NCBI GenBank assembly: GCA_002709395.1
Contig: PAQU01000052.1
Location: 1-61,613, forward strand
DNA length: 61,613 nucleotides
Direction of reading: 5' to 3'
From: Roseibacillus sp.
GTDB lineage: Bacteria > Verrucomicrobiota > Verrucomicrobiia > Verrucomicrobiales > Akkermansiaceae
The translations under genes and the position numbers were made by a program. The notes beneath the pieces are model-generated. The model was not told the origin of the DNA. It ran no database searches and saw only the letters and a list, made by a program, of their open reading frames with translations. This document shows positions 17,567 to 28,100 of the stretch, piece by piece. The number at the start of each line of letters is the position of its first letter. The stretch's first letter is position 1.

Positions 17567-19975
17567 ATGCTTCCCAAGAATACAAGGATTGCAGCAGTGA
17601 AACTTGCCGTTCTGGCTGCGGCCATCGGCAGCCTCCCTGCACAACTCCCTGTCCCCGTTCTTGAATCCATTTTTCCGGCCGGTGGCCAGGCCGGAACCTC
17701 GGTTGTAGTCACGGTTACCGGGGAGGAACTTGAGGGTGCCACCGGACTTGTGTTTTCCACCAGCGAGCAGGGATTCTCCATCACGGGAGAAGTTCTTCCT
17801 TCCACCGAATCCCCTGAACACCCGAACCGCTTTCGCCTCCATATTCCGGCAAACGCCAAGCCGGGTTGTTATGGCGTTCATGTGCAATGCACAAAGGGCC
17901 TGAGTTCGCCTCGTCACTTCATGGTCAGCACCACTCCCGAGCTTCTTGAATCGGGACTCAATCACACCCGGGAACAGGCCATGGAGATCTCCCCGGGAAT
18001 TATCGTCAATGGACAGACTGATGAAAGCGCCAGTGACATCTACCGGCTGGAATTGAAGGCTGGGGAAGCCGTCCGGATCTCCTGCGAATCGGAAGCCCTC
18101 GCTTCCCGGGTCAGCGCCGGCCTTGTTCTCTACAATGCAATCGGGCAGGAAATGGACCGGGACCGTAATAATTCTGACCGTAATGCACAGATCGCCATTA
18201 CCGCTCCGGAGGATGGCAGTTACTTCCTCCACGTCTCAGACTTCACCTATCGCGGAGGCCCTGGTTATAACTACCGCCTTGAAGTTGCTCGAGGCCCTCT
18301 GGTCTCCTTTCTTTTTCCTCCCGCTGCCCAACCAGGAAAGACAGGAACCTTTACTCTCTACGGCCGTAATCTCCCCGGCAGCGACCCTTCCAAGAAGGTG
18401 CGCGTAAACAATCGTCTTCTTGACACCCTTGAGGTCACGACCTCAATCGAAGGTCTCGAGGAATTCGTCGGCCATGGCCTCATCCGACCGTCCATGGTTC
18501 AGGCCAGATCCTACCGACTCCAGAGCGGAGAAGAGAATTCCAACGCCATCCCGGTGGGCATCGCATCGGCACCCGTGGTCCTCGAGACCGAGACCGGAAC
18601 CAGTGGAGAACCACAGAGCATCCAACCCCCCTGCGAGATCCAGGGACGTTTCAACCGGACCCGGGACGTTGACCGCTACCGCTTTGAAGCCAGCAAGGAT
18701 GATGAACTCTGGATAGAGTGCCTCGCCCAGCGCATCGGAACTCCCGTAGACCCCATCCTCACGATCGAGAGACTCAGCAGGGATGGAGAATCCGGAGAGA
18801 CGATGACACAGGTGGCCTCTGCCGACGATCTCGGGGATACCGGAGAAAGAAGATTCCCCCTGCCATGCGGTGACGCCGCCATCTCCTTCAAGGTCCCTGA
18901 AGATGGCACCTATCAGGTCAGCATTCTCAATCTGGCCGGCCGGGGAGGCATGGACCAGGTCTACCGCCTGGCCATCCGTGAACCAGAGCCGGGCTTCGAA
19001 CTTCTGGCCATCCCATGGCGTCAGGTCCATATTAAGAATGAAGTGGATATCCTCACCCCGGTCCTGCCCCCGGGAGGCATGACCCAGATCAGGGTCTTTG
19101 CAATTCGCCAGGGCGGATTCGAGGGAGAGATTGACCTCAGTATCGATGGTCTCCCCCCCGGGGTGAATTGCCCTCCGACCTCAATGGGCAGCGGCCGCGA
19201 CACCACCCTGACTCTTACCGCCAATCCGACCGCCCAGCGCTGGGACGGCCTTATTGCCGTTCAGGGAAGCAGCGGACAACTGAAGCGGACTGCAAAGGTC
19301 GGCATGCTGCTTCACCGGGCGAGGGACTTCAGCAAGGAAAGCTACTCCACCGCCCTGGCCCGAAGCCTCTCGCTTTCCATTTCGGACTCCAAGCATCCTG
19401 TTTCAATAACCATTCCGGAGAAACAGGACTACGAAATCACACTGGGCGAGACTCTTGAGATCCCTGTTAAAGTCCTGCGTCAGGGAGCCAGCGGGGAGAT
19501 CATCATTCGCTCGGAAGGGCTTCCTCACAAGCACCCGGAACTTAAAATTCCAGCCGGCTCCGACAGCGGATCCCTGGTTATTGCCTCCGGCAAGGAGGGC
19601 GAGTTTCCACGGGAGGCCGGCACCTGGACCTTCCGCCTCACAACCGAGGCCACTTTTCAGCACGAACCGGGGCCCGCCGCCGTCATTCATGCCAGGGCCG
19701 AACAAACCCGGCTCAAGACCGAGGAACGGAAACTTCTTGAGGACATCCAGAACTACAAGCCCTCAACCAAAGCGGAAAACCCCGGCGAAGCTGAACTCTC
19801 CGCTGTGGAGGCTGCTCGCCGATTGCCTGTTCTTCAATCCGCTATCCGGGCCACCGCGGAACGACTCAAGGTCATCGCAGAACGAAAGCGAGCCAGCAGC
19901 CGCAAGGTCAGGGCTTACTCCATTCCGCTGAACATCACGATAAAACCGCGGGACCCGGCAACTCCCTCCGGTTGA
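17567..19975 (+). CDS. Secreted PPC/IPT-domain protein
   Basis: An 802-aa protein with a signal peptide (about 1-26). The early region (VLESIFPAGGQAGTSVVVTV) is IPT/TIG-like. A PPC-type beta-sandwich follows with DIYRLELKAGEAVRISCESE and PEDGSYFLHVSDFTYRGGPGYNYRL. A second copy of the same unit comes later (DVDRYRFEASKDDELWIECLA ... PEDGTYQVSILNLAGRGGMDQVYRL). The C-terminus (~690-800) is charged and probably helical. Such proteins regularly follow DUF1549/DUF1553 genes in PVC genomes, and the 44-bp gap supports co-transcription. No catalytic site is seen; a binding or scaffolding role for the preceding cytochrome-like protein is inferred. The gene ends 29 bp from a convergent neighbour. Confidence 0.85.
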   Translation: MLPKNTRIAAVKLAVLAAAIGSLPAQLPVPVLESIFPAGGQAGTSVVVTVTGEELEGATGLVFSTSEQGFSITGEVLPSTESPEHPNRFRLHIPANAKPGCYGVHVQCTKGLSSPRHFMVSTTPELLESGLNHTREQAMEISPGIIVNGQTDESASDIYRLELKAGEAVRISCESEALASRVSAGLVLYNAIGQEMDRDRNNSDRNAQIAITAPEDGSYFLHVSDFTYRGGPGYNYRLEVARGPLVSFLFPPAAQPGKTGTFTLYGRNLPGSDPSKKVRVNNRLLDTLEVTTSIEGLEEFVGHGLIRPSMVQARSYRLQSGEENSNAIPVGIASAPVVLETETGTSGEPQSIQPPCEIQGRFNRTRDVDRYRFEASKDDELWIECLAQRIGTPVDPILTIERLSRDGESGETMTQVASADDLGDTGERRFPLPCGDAAISFKVPEDGTYQVSILNLAGRGGMDQVYRLAIREPEPGFELLAIPWRQVHIKNEVDILTPVLPPGGMTQIRVFAIRQGGFEGEIDLSIDGLPPGVNCPPTSMGSGRDTTLTLTANPTAQRWDGLIAVQGSSGQLKRTAKVGMLLHRARDFSKESYSTALARSLSLSISDSKHPVSITIPEKQDYEITLGETLEIPVKVLRQGASGEIIIRSEGLPHKHPELKIPAGSDSGSLVIASGKEGEFPREAGTWTFRLTTEATFQHEPGPAAVIHARAEQTRLKTEERKLLEDIQNYKPSTKAENPGEAELSAVEAARRLPVLQSAIRATAERLKVIAERKRASSRKVRAYSIPLNITIKPRDPATPSG

Positions 19976-20004
19976 CTGTCGGCAGGATTGTAACTACCTC
20001 GCAC

Positions 20005-21078
20005 CTAGGCAAGCTTGCCCAGCATCCGGTCCAGCGAGTCACTGGTCTGATAGATCAAGGCCTCCGGATAATGGGCATAGGGGTGGAAATACTCAAAGGT
20101 GAGATACCCTTCATAATCCACAGCCGCCAGGGCATCCATCACCGCAGGCCAGTTGGTGGTCCCGTCCAGGAGAGGGCGAAAACACTCCAGCGAGTGATCC
20201 GTTCCATTCTTCGTGAATTCCTTAAGGTGAATATTCTGGATACGCTCTCCCATGATCGGAATCCAGTGCTCGGGGTGCTGGAAGAGCATGATGTTCCCGG
20301 TATCATAGTGGACGCGCACATGCTCACTGCCAAAGTGATCAACAAAACTGTTCATCTCCATCGGAGTCATCAGGAAGCCATTGAAGAAGATATTCTCCAT
20401 GTTCAGACAGATTCCGAGTTTCTCGGCCTGGATCGCCAATTTCCCTACCGCCTCCTTGGCTCGGCGTTCGCAGACGTCGTTCGGCACCGGATCATGATCA
20501 TCCCGCCACGGGATATGCACCGCTCCCGGAACCACCAATACATTCTTCACCCCCAGGTCGTGGGCCGCCTGCCCGATGTTCCCCGCCAGTTCCAGCCCCC
20601 TTCGACGCTTCTCAGCATCATTGCTCGTCAACGGGTAGGGCCAGAACAGAAAGGAACAAAGGCCGCTGATCTCAATTCCGATCTTATCCGCCATCCTGCG
20701 GATAGCCGTGAACTCCTTGGTTCCTGACTTGGGCGAGAGGTCGCTTTCCAGGTCGTAATTTAATTCGATCCCGTCAAAACCGGCATTCTTGGCCAGTTGC
20801 AGGCATTCCTCGAGGCTCATGCGATCCGGATAGGGAAAAGCCCAAAGGTTGATCGATTTCTTCATCTTGTCGTAACGCCGGGGCGACATCCTGCGGTCAT
20901 CCGGGGCAACCTTCTGGCCTTCTTCCCCCTGAGCCGTGACTGCCTGCGTTGCACCTACCAGGGCTCCAGCTGCCGAGAGAGCCCCTGCCTTGACCAGTTG
21001 CCGGCGACTGAAAGTGTCTCCCGGACTGGCGCCCGGGCGGGGATGCAGCATCTCTGGAGGGTCCGGTCGATCACTCAT
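20005..21078 (-). CDS. Tat-exported sugar phosphate isomerase/epimerase-like TIM barrel
   Basis: A 357-aa protein. A Tat signal (FSRRQLVKAGALSAAGALVG, around 23-42) precedes a xylose-isomerase-like TIM barrel (AP-endonuclease-2 family). Diagnostic pieces are GFDGIELNYDLESDLS, a mid-barrel ICLNMENIFFNG, VHYDTGNIMLF, and IQNIHLKEF plus YLTFEYFHPYAHYPE at the end. In the family, Glu, Asp, His and Glu residues of these strands bind a divalent metal and isomerise or epimerise sugars. The best-known relatives are hydroxypyruvate isomerase and tagatose/psicose 3-epimerase. Export through Tat fits a metal cofactor loaded in the cytoplasm. The substrate is unknown. It lies divergent to the arylsulfatase gene, 96 bp apart, suggesting a shared regulatory region. 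Confidence 0.87.
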   Translation of the reverse strand: MSDRPDPPEMLHPRPGASPGDTFSRRQLVKAGALSAAGALVGATQAVTAQGEEGQKVAPDDRRMSPRRYDKMKKSINLWAFPYPDRMSLEECLQLAKNAGFDGIELNYDLESDLSPKSGTKEFTAIRRMADKIGIEISGLCSFLFWPYPLTSNDAEKRRRGLELAGNIGQAAHDLGVKNVLVVPGAVHIPWRDDHDPVPNDVCERRAKEAVGKLAIQAEKLGICLNMENIFFNGFLMTPMEMNSFVDHFGSEHVRVHYDTGNIMLFQHPEHWIPIMGERIQNIHLKEFTKNGTDHSLECFRPLLDGTTNWPAVMDALAAVDYEGYLTFEYFHPYAHYPEALIYQTSDSLDRMLGKLA

Positions 21079-21174
21079 AACTCAACCTAGCCAATCGGAA
21101 AAAATCAGGCAAGGCAGGAGCAATCGCACTATTCGGAGATCGATTTATCACGCCCCCTGCTCACATAGTTGTTC

Positions 21175-22506
21175 ATGCGTTCGCTCCTCCATTGCGTGGC
21201 CTTCCTCTTTTTCTGTCCGTTCTGCCCCTTTCTGCCGGTTGCTGCCAGCGAACGACCTAACATCCTTTTTCTCATTGCCGATGACCTGGGCTGGGCTGAT
21301 GTCGGCTGGCACGGATCCGAAATCGACACCCCGAACCTTGATGGCCTCTCCAGACAGGGTGTCATCCTCGACCAGCACTACGTCACCCCCATGTGCTCTT
21401 CCACTCGGGCCTGCCTCCTGAGCGGACAATACTCCACCCGGTTCGGATTAGATTCTGCCACCAACGAGCGTGTCTTCCCTCCGGGAATGACCACCCTGGC
21501 CTCCGCCCTGCAATCCCTCGGCTATGAGACCGGCCTGACCGGGAAGTGGCACCTTGGCTCCAAGCCCGAGTGGGGTCCCCTCCAGTTCGGCTTCACCAGA
21601 AGCTACGGGTCCTTCGCGGGGGGCGTGGACCAGTATCTTCACCTCTACAAACGCGGTCCCTATCAGAAAACCTGGCACCGCAATGACCAATATGTCAGCG
21701 AGAAGGGACACGCCACCGACCTCATTGCCCGGGAGGCCATCCGCTGGATCGAACGCTCCGACCGGAATCATCCCTGGTTCATTCAGGTCGCCTTTACTGC
21801 AGTCCACGTGCCCATTCAGGAACCGGAAAAGTGGGTGAACCCATATGCTGACCGGATCAAGAATGAGTCCCGCCGGCATTACGCCGCCTGTGCCACCCAC
21901 ATGGACCACACCATCGGAGAGATGATAGAGGCCATCGAGCGCGCCGGGCAGAAGGAAAACACCCTGATAATCTTCACCTCCGATAACGGCGGTTCAGGGC
22001 CCTGGAACCCGCGCGGACTCTATCCCGGCAAGTATGATCCCAGCCCGGTCCTCGGGATCAACAAGCCCCTCCGCGGACGAAAGGGAACGGTCTACGAAGG
22101 CGGGATCCGCGTTCCCGCCTTCGCCCACTGGCCCGGCAAGCTGCCCGCAGGCACCACTCTGCCGCATCCCGTGCACATCGTGGACTGGATGCCCTCCATT
22201 CTCAAGCTGACCGGCCACCCCACTGCCCGACAACTTCCATCCGACGGTCGGGATATCTGGCCCCTGCTCACCAAGACAGAGGAATCCCCCGACCCGAGAA
22301 CCCTCTACTTCAAGCGCGGCAACAACTTCGCCCTGAGACACGGAGATTGGAAACTCGTCACAACCGGAAAGGAAAAACAGGAACTCTTCCACCTTGCCGT
22401 TGATCCCGGCGAGACCAAAGACCTCTCCCGTCAGAATCCGGAGCAGGCCACCAAGCTGCGAACCCTGCTTGAACAGGAACGCAAAAACGACGGAGATCGT
22501 TCCTGA
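21175..22506 (+). CDS. Secreted arylsulfatase (sulfatase family S1)
   Basis: A 443-aa protein starting at the ATG that opens the signal peptide (MRSLLHCVAFLFFCPFCPFL...VAAS); an in-frame TTG two codons upstream is less likely. Family blocks are PNILFLIADDLGWADVG (metal-binding DD), TGKWHLG, FTAVHVPIQEP, IIFTSDNGG (DN pair) and GRKGTVYEGGIRVPAFAHWPG. The catalytic motif reads C-S-S-T-R (Cys74 onward, PMCSSTRACLLSGQ). The usual Pro or Ala at the third position is Ser, while the Cys and Arg are kept. The enzyme would remove sulfate from glycans or other sulfate esters in the periplasm or outside, provided formylglycine forms. It resembles the N-acetylgalactosamine-4-sulfatase-like branch by overall layout. 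It converges with the PQQ gene, 6 bp apart. Confidence 0.92.
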   Translation: MRSLLHCVAFLFFCPFCPFLPVAASERPNILFLIADDLGWADVGWHGSEIDTPNLDGLSRQGVILDQHYVTPMCSSTRACLLSGQYSTRFGLDSATNERVFPPGMTTLASALQSLGYETGLTGKWHLGSKPEWGPLQFGFTRSYGSFAGGVDQYLHLYKRGPYQKTWHRNDQYVSEKGHATDLIAREAIRWIERSDRNHPWFIQVAFTAVHVPIQEPEKWVNPYADRIKNESRRHYAACATHMDHTIGEMIEAIERAGQKENTLIIFTSDNGGSGPWNPRGLYPGKYDPSPVLGINKPLRGRKGTVYEGGIRVPAFAHWPGKLPAGTTLPHPVHIVDWMPSILKLTGHPTARQLPSDGRDIWPLLTKTEESPDPRTLYFKRGNNFALRHGDWKLVTTGKEKQELFHLAVDPGETKDLSRQNPEQATKLRTLLEQERKNDGDRS

Positions 22507-22512
22507 ATCCTG

Positions 22513-23847
22513 CTACTTTCCGAGGCAGTAAAGCGTGTCCTTGCTCCGCAGGAATACCCGATTGTTCGCGAGCGCGAGACTTGCCCGGTGACTCCGCATG
22601 GACTTGTCACCAAACTGAACGCGGTGCAGGAGATTGAACTTCTTCGGGTCCGCCGCGACCACGAAGACCTCTCCATTATGATCCTGGAAATAGATCTTGC
22701 CGTCCCCACAGGTTGGGGAGGCCTCAATCTTGGACCGGGAACCGATCTCGCCCATCCAGAGAACCTTCCCGCTGCGAGGCTCGATACAGGACAAACGCTT
22801 ATCCTTGAACTCTCCATTCAGCACATAGAAGTAACCATCATGATAAAGCGGAGTGCAGACATCCGAGGAAACCTCCTTGTCCTCGCTCTTCCACAGCAGT
22901 TCCCCGGTCTTGATATCCACCGCGTAGACCGGGCTCTTCTTCGGTGCACAGGCCAGGGCTACTCCCTTGCCCGCCACCGGCGAGGGAACCAGGCGCCAGT
23001 GACCGATCTTCCCTGGATTCCACGTCCCCCAGCGCCAGAGTTCCTTGCCACTTCCCGGTTCATGTCCGCTCAGGGCATCTCCGCCGGCCACCAGGAGCTG
23101 AAGCTTGTCTCCTGAATCACTGGTCGGGGCAATCACAGGGGTGGTAAAGGCCTCGAGGGACTCCGCCACGGCCTGTCCCTTGCGCTCGACCTTCCAGGCG
23201 GGCTTGCCTGTGGCAAAATCGAAAGCCTCCAGATAGGACGGGATTTTGTTGGCCCCATCCTTTCCCCGTGGCACACCTGCAAAGGAAAAGGGAACATCTC
23301 GTTGCAGCACCTGCATGATCAGGGTTCCCTCAAAGAGAATCGGACTGGTCGAAAAGGTCCACTGGAAGGCGAAATACTTGTCTCCCTCGGGGACGATATT
23401 TCTCCGCCAGACCTCCTTGCCCTTCATGTCATAGACGATGAGATCCGCATTCCCGAAAAAGAAAGCCACGTGCTTGCCATCGGTGACCGGCGAAGGGGAT
23501 GAAAAGTCACTGCGATCATCGAGGTGCACACGCCCCTTCCCCACCACATGAGACCATAGGACCTTGCCTGTTGAGGCGGAAAGGCAGATTGCATGAATCT
23601 CCTTCTTCTCATGGTCAACCGCGTTGACAAAGACGTGGTCACCCCACACCACGGGAGTCGCCGCCGACGTCCCTGGCAACTTCGCCTTCCAATCCACATT
23701 CTCGGTCGGCGAGAACTTGGCAGGCAACTTGAGATCTTCACCTCCACTCCCATTGAAGTGCGGACCCCGCTGGTTCGGCCAGTTGGCACCAGCCGCGATC
23801 AGAACGGAGAAAAGGGAAAGCAAACAGAAAAGGAGGCGTGTTTTCAT
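22513..23847 (-). CDS. Secreted PQQ-type beta-propeller protein (second)
   Basis: A 444-aa protein with a signal peptide (about 1-20). The mature protein opens NWPNQRGPHFNGSGG, a standard start for PVC PQQ-binding-like propellers. Blade motifs repeat: TGKVLWSHVVG, MKGKEVWRRNI, TGKPAWKVER, SGKELWRWGTW, TGELLWKSEDK and SGKVLWMGEIG. As with the protein at 7833-9053, I cannot identify quinoprotein catalytic residues, so binding or scaffolding is more likely than oxidation. The two propellers differ enough in sequence not to be a recent duplication. The tail-to-tail position with the sulfatase (6 bp between stops) means it is transcribed separately, from a promoter in 23848-24010. Confidence 0.88.
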   Translation of the reverse strand: MKTRLLFCLLSLFSVLIAAGANWPNQRGPHFNGSGGEDLKLPAKFSPTENVDWKAKLPGTSAATPVVWGDHVFVNAVDHEKKEIHAICLSASTGKVLWSHVVGKGRVHLDDRSDFSSPSPVTDGKHVAFFFGNADLIVYDMKGKEVWRRNIVPEGDKYFAFQWTFSTSPILFEGTLIMQVLQRDVPFSFAGVPRGKDGANKIPSYLEAFDFATGKPAWKVERKGQAVAESLEAFTTPVIAPTSDSGDKLQLLVAGGDALSGHEPGSGKELWRWGTWNPGKIGHWRLVPSPVAGKGVALACAPKKSPVYAVDIKTGELLWKSEDKEVSSDVCTPLYHDGYFYVLNGEFKDKRLSCIEPRSGKVLWMGEIGSRSKIEASPTCGDGKIYFQDHNGEVFVVAADPKKFNLLHRVQFGDKSMRSHRASLALANNRVFLRSKDTLYCLGK

Positions 23848-24010
23848 AGGATTGTCACGCCATGCCCTAAAGGATTAGTGCGAGGCACTCAACAGGATTT
23901 CACGGTAGGCCATCTCACTCCATGACGTGACACGGCGCTATCTGGCAAATACCTTCCCTTCAAATACCTGAGCCAGCTTCAGCCCGGATCAAGACCGCCT
24001 CGGAAAACCC

Positions 24011-24709
24011 TCACGGCCCTGGCTCCAGGAACTCAATCGTCCAGGACTGCTCCTCATCCGCAATCATGAGGCTCTGATCGATAAAAACCGACCTCGGATA
24101 TCCAAACTGACGGTCCCACGTGACCCTGATTGAGGCTGCATTACTGGCCCATGCGTCAGCGATCCGGTCGAACAGGCCATCAATCGTGCGATAGAGCGGC
24201 GGTTCCTCAAAAAATGGAGGAAACGCCTCCAGCCGCTCGTAGGAAGAGACTTCTCCATCAACCACGCTGATCTTCCCTCGCCAGAAGATCATGGTGCTCC
24301 AGCGAAACCCATACTGGTAACTCGTGATCCCGGAAGCTCTCCAGCGGAACCTTGCTGCAAGGTAATCCCGGTAGAACGAGTCAACCTTGGAAAACTGGAC
24401 CGCCCGGAACAAACCGGCAGGCGCATCAGGCACAGGAAGGGCAACCGGGGAAACATCCGCTCCCGCGATTCCTCCCAGTTCCGCTCCCCGCTCCAGAAAC
24501 AGAAGGTCCTGCCAGTCCCTGCCATCCTGCGAGAACTGCAGGAGCCACTCTCCGGGGCCGTCCTCTCCCACAACCCGAAAAGAAAACTCATCGCCGTTCC
24601 ACTTGATCTGGAGCGAGACACCTTCGTCTGCAGAACTTCTCAGGGAACTTCCGATCGAGACCATCGCGAGCAACCCGCAGAACAGAGGCAGGGAGAAATA
24701 AGATTTCAT
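24011..24709 (-). CDS. Secreted DUF6174-like protein
   Basis: A 232-aa protein beginning at the ATG that opens a signal peptide (MKSYFSLPLFCGLLAMVSIG). The frame extends another 49 codons upstream, but that part has no protein-like features. Residues ~28-105 contain EWLLQFSQDGRDWQDLLFL and APAGLFRAVQF, a small beta-domain ('LQ-x-S-x-D-x-x-W ... FFRA') common in Verrucomicrobiota secreted proteins. The C-terminal half resembles DUF6174: ARFRWRASGITSYQYGFRW, then KISVVDGEVSSYERL, TIDGLFDRIADAW, and VTWDRQFGYPRSVFIDQSLM ending DEEQSWTIEFLEP. The function of DUF6174 is not known. The gene stands alone, divergent to the autotransporter gene. Confidence 0.68.
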   Translation of the reverse strand: MKSYFSLPLFCGLLAMVSIGSSLRSSADEGVSLQIKWNGDEFSFRVVGEDGPGEWLLQFSQDGRDWQDLLFLERGAELGGIAGADVSPVALPVPDAPAGLFRAVQFSKVDSFYRDYLAARFRWRASGITSYQYGFRWSTMIFWRGKISVVDGEVSSYERLEAFPPFFEEPPLYRTIDGLFDRIADAWASNAASIRVTWDRQFGYPRSVFIDQSLMIADEEQSWTIEFLEPGP

Positions 24710-25173
24710 CTCTAAAAAGGAGGCATTGATCACAACAGACCATCTGGAATGAAGCATTACCTTATCAACCGGGACCAACTCACTCAATAGGAATGGCACA
24801 AGAATCCCTTCATCCAAAAAAGTCCGCTGACAGTAACCCTCCCGGTCAAAAAACACTCGAGCTTCTCAGAAAAAAAAATCGCAAGCCCAATTTTTGTGAG
24901 CAAGTCGGCTGGCATTTTTTTCACATCCTTCCACATATCTTTTTCTCCTCTGTGACTGCGTCAGCGAACCACTGAGCACCAGGTTATCGACATACTCACA
25001 TCCTTTTCAGATCCCGGATTCAGATAAGAACACCCCTATGACCCACCCCAAATATGTAAAGCCTCATGAACCAATCTGAAACGCCTTGACCATTTCATCC
25101 ATTGACGGTGTGCATGCCATCGCCGCGTTCGGTTTTTCCGCTCCATATCCAAAAAGAGGACCGGGACAACGGC
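24710..25173. promoter_or_regulatory. Upstream region of the giant surface-protein operon, 464 bp
   Basis: This is the gap between the DUF6174-like gene (minus) and the autotransporter gene (plus), and presumably holds the promoter of the 33-kb operon. It is visibly more AT-rich than its surroundings. Four A/T tracts occur roughly two helical turns apart: A6 at 24848-24853, A9 at 24870-24878, AAT5 at 24889-24895 and T7 at 24915-24921. That spacing could bend the DNA. I could not settle on a -35/-10 pair. An AAGAGGA at 25154-25160 is the only Shine-Dalgarno-like sequence before the proposed start, and it sits rather far away (13 bp). No coding frame is convincing here. Confidence 0.4.
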
Positions 25174-28100
25174 ATGCCTACCATGAACACTCGCAGAAAG
25201 AAGCGCTTCCATCAACCACTCCCCTCTCCAGCAACCCCGGGGTGGCGCAGATTTTGTGCTGCGATTCTGATCTCGCTTATGCCTTTCGCCTCTCTCCGCG
25301 CTGATAATCAGGTGTGGATCACCGGTCGGGTGTTCTGGGACGGCACTAGTGCCAATTGGGAAGGGGACACTATCTGGGCGAACGGTAATACAGCTGTTTT
25401 CAACGCTGGCACAGGCGTTGTGCTTATTATCGGTGACCCTATTGCTTCAGGATTACAAATCAACACCACCGCAACAATAGCAGACGGCTCAATTAGCCTG
25501 TCAGCTGGAAGCGCAATTTCTGTTGCCAGCGGCGAAACCGCAACCATCGACTCCACGCTGAATACGCTCGGAGACCTCACGATCAATAATGCAGATCCCA
25601 CCGGGGATGCCGGCATCGTGATTCTCAGCGGCGCCTACAACTTTGGCGGCAACACCACGATTACAAACAACGCGTGGCTTGGGATCGAGACATCCGGAAC
25701 TATTGGATCAGTCGTCGAGGTGGAAAGTCACGGCACGCTCTCTCTGGGAGGCGTCTCCCCCGATCTAGTATCTTTGGATGTTCCACTCTCTATCGCAGGA
25801 AGTGGCGCAGAGGGAAGTGATGGAGCGGTGCACGTTAATGCCTCCGTTACGCGGGCGTCTCTTTCGGGGACCATAACCCTCGCGGAAAATGCAACGATCG
25901 GATCCAGTGGGGAACTAAGTATTGGATCCCAAATTGATACAGAGGGTCATATTCTTTCCGTGAATGCCACCCGGTCTGGGTTAATCACCCTGAGCGGCCC
26001 AATTGGTGGAAGCGGAGGGGGTGTCACCTACGCGGGTGGCGGGAGAATAACTCTCGGTGCCTCAAATACCTATCAAGGAGCAACTACGATCATCGATGGT
26101 ACCCGGGTAACTGCCAGTGCCAATAACGCCTTCGGTTCCGAAGAATCCAGAAGCAGCTTGGTTATCGATGGTGCAAATGGCAGCGGCAATTCACTGCTCA
26201 ATCTCAATGGAACCCGTCAGTCGATCACCTCTCTCTCCGGAGATCCAACCTCATCAATAATTCTCGGCGATCAAGTCGGCTCTGGAACTCTTACTATCGG
26301 ATTCGATAGTTCACTGAACCCAAGCGGGATAGCTCGGGCTAACTTCGCAGGAATCCTCAGTGGAGGAGGAACCCTCATCAAGGACGGCCCCAGCACACAG
26401 ATTCTTTCCGGCGCAAATACCTTCACTGGGGCGACAACAATCAGGGCAGGAACACTCGAGATCGCGGACGCCTCGGGACTCGGCGCCACCGGGAACGAAT
26501 CGGCGACGACCGTCGAGGGAGGAGCGGCTCTGTTCCTCAATGGCGTTACCATTAGCAGTGAAACTCTCGAAATCTCCGGCAATGGAAGCAATTCTCATTC
26601 TGGTGCTCTTTCGGGAGGGTCCTCAACGGCAGCCTTCAACGGGCCAATTTCCCTGCAACAGGACGCCAGAATTTATAACGATGTGGGTGGCACCCTTTCG
26701 CTGGGGGGAACGATCGATCGGGGAGGTCAAACCCTCACCCTCGACACAGGCGGAACCATCAATATCAACGGAGCAATCATTGGTGATGGAGCCGGGCTCA
26801 ATGACTCCCTCGCCCTTTTCGGGGGTGGAACCATCAACCTTAATGCTCCTAACACCTTCGTGGGGCCAATCCTCATTACGGAGGGCACAACCGTAAATAC
26901 CAATGCGGCGGAAGCCTTTCCCCAGCTGAACGGCCGTAGTAGCCTTACCCTGGAAGAAGGCTCAACCCTCAATCTCTCCGGACTCGACCAGGCCATTGCC
27001 TCTCTCGCCGGAGACGCTGAGTCGACCATCGCCCTTGATGGCAGTATCTTGACCGTGGGCTCTAGTGCCGATGCGTTCCCCGGAACAAATTTTGAGGGAG
27101 TCATCAGCGGGGCCGGGACCCTCGTCAAGGATGGCACTACGACCCAGATCCTTTCAGGCCCCAACACCTTCGAGGGAATCACCACCGTCAATTCAGGCAC
27201 CTTGACCATCGCCAATGGCACAGCTCTTGGATCTACTGGCTCTCCGGATTCCATCACCACGGTTTCGGGTGGAGCTACTCTGGCACTGCAGGGAGGAATT
27301 GAATCAGGAGAGCGGGTTATTCTCTACAACGACGCCCGGCTTAGGAACAACTCCGGAGACAACACGATCAGCAACCTTCTCCTCGTCGAGCACGATATCC
27401 ACGGAACCTCCGCCGGGCAGAAATTCGCCCACATCGGAGCGCAGGAGGGACAACTGAGCCTGACCGGTGGCATCGATGACTTTGCTGGCCGCTTCAGCAG
27501 CAGTCCTGAGATGAATCTCCGACTGAATACCGAGGAAGGGGACAATGGAGTCCTGCATATTGATTCTGTCATCGGTCCCTCGATCGCAGACATTCATATC
27601 GGGAGGTCAGTCGAGAACGAACCCGCGGTTGGGCGGGTTATCCTAAGCGGCAACAATCAATTAAGCGGAGACACCTATCTTGAAGGTGGACTGGTGCAAT
27701 TAGGAACAGGGGGGACCAACAGCCGCGCTTTCGGGGACTCCGCCGTCACCGTGAGTGAGAACAGCTCCCTGCTGGGCGCCGAAAACCCGACAAGCGGGGC
27801 AGAGCTTCTCAACCCTCTCAACATTACCGCCGGAGCCATCTTGCGCACTCAGGACACTCTTTCCCTTGGCGGGGCCATCTCGGGAAGTGGCTCTCTCAAT
27901 GTAGGATCCGGGACCTTGAGCCTTTTCGGAGACAGCAACCCAACATGGAGGGGAAGCACCTCAATTGAACCAGGAGCGACTCTGGTGACCCTGAATCCGG
28001 AGCGAATCAGTGACTCCTCGGCACTGACTGTTGACGGCATCCTATCACTCGGTGGCGACGAGACCGTCAATGATCTCAGCGGCTCTGGAACGATCACCAA

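Noticed and set aside
20008-20019. Perfect 12-bp palindrome GGCAAGCTTGCC between convergent genes
   Set aside because: It lies inside the last codons of the sugar-isomerase-like gene, leaves no room for a hairpin loop and has no T-run; not a convincing terminator.
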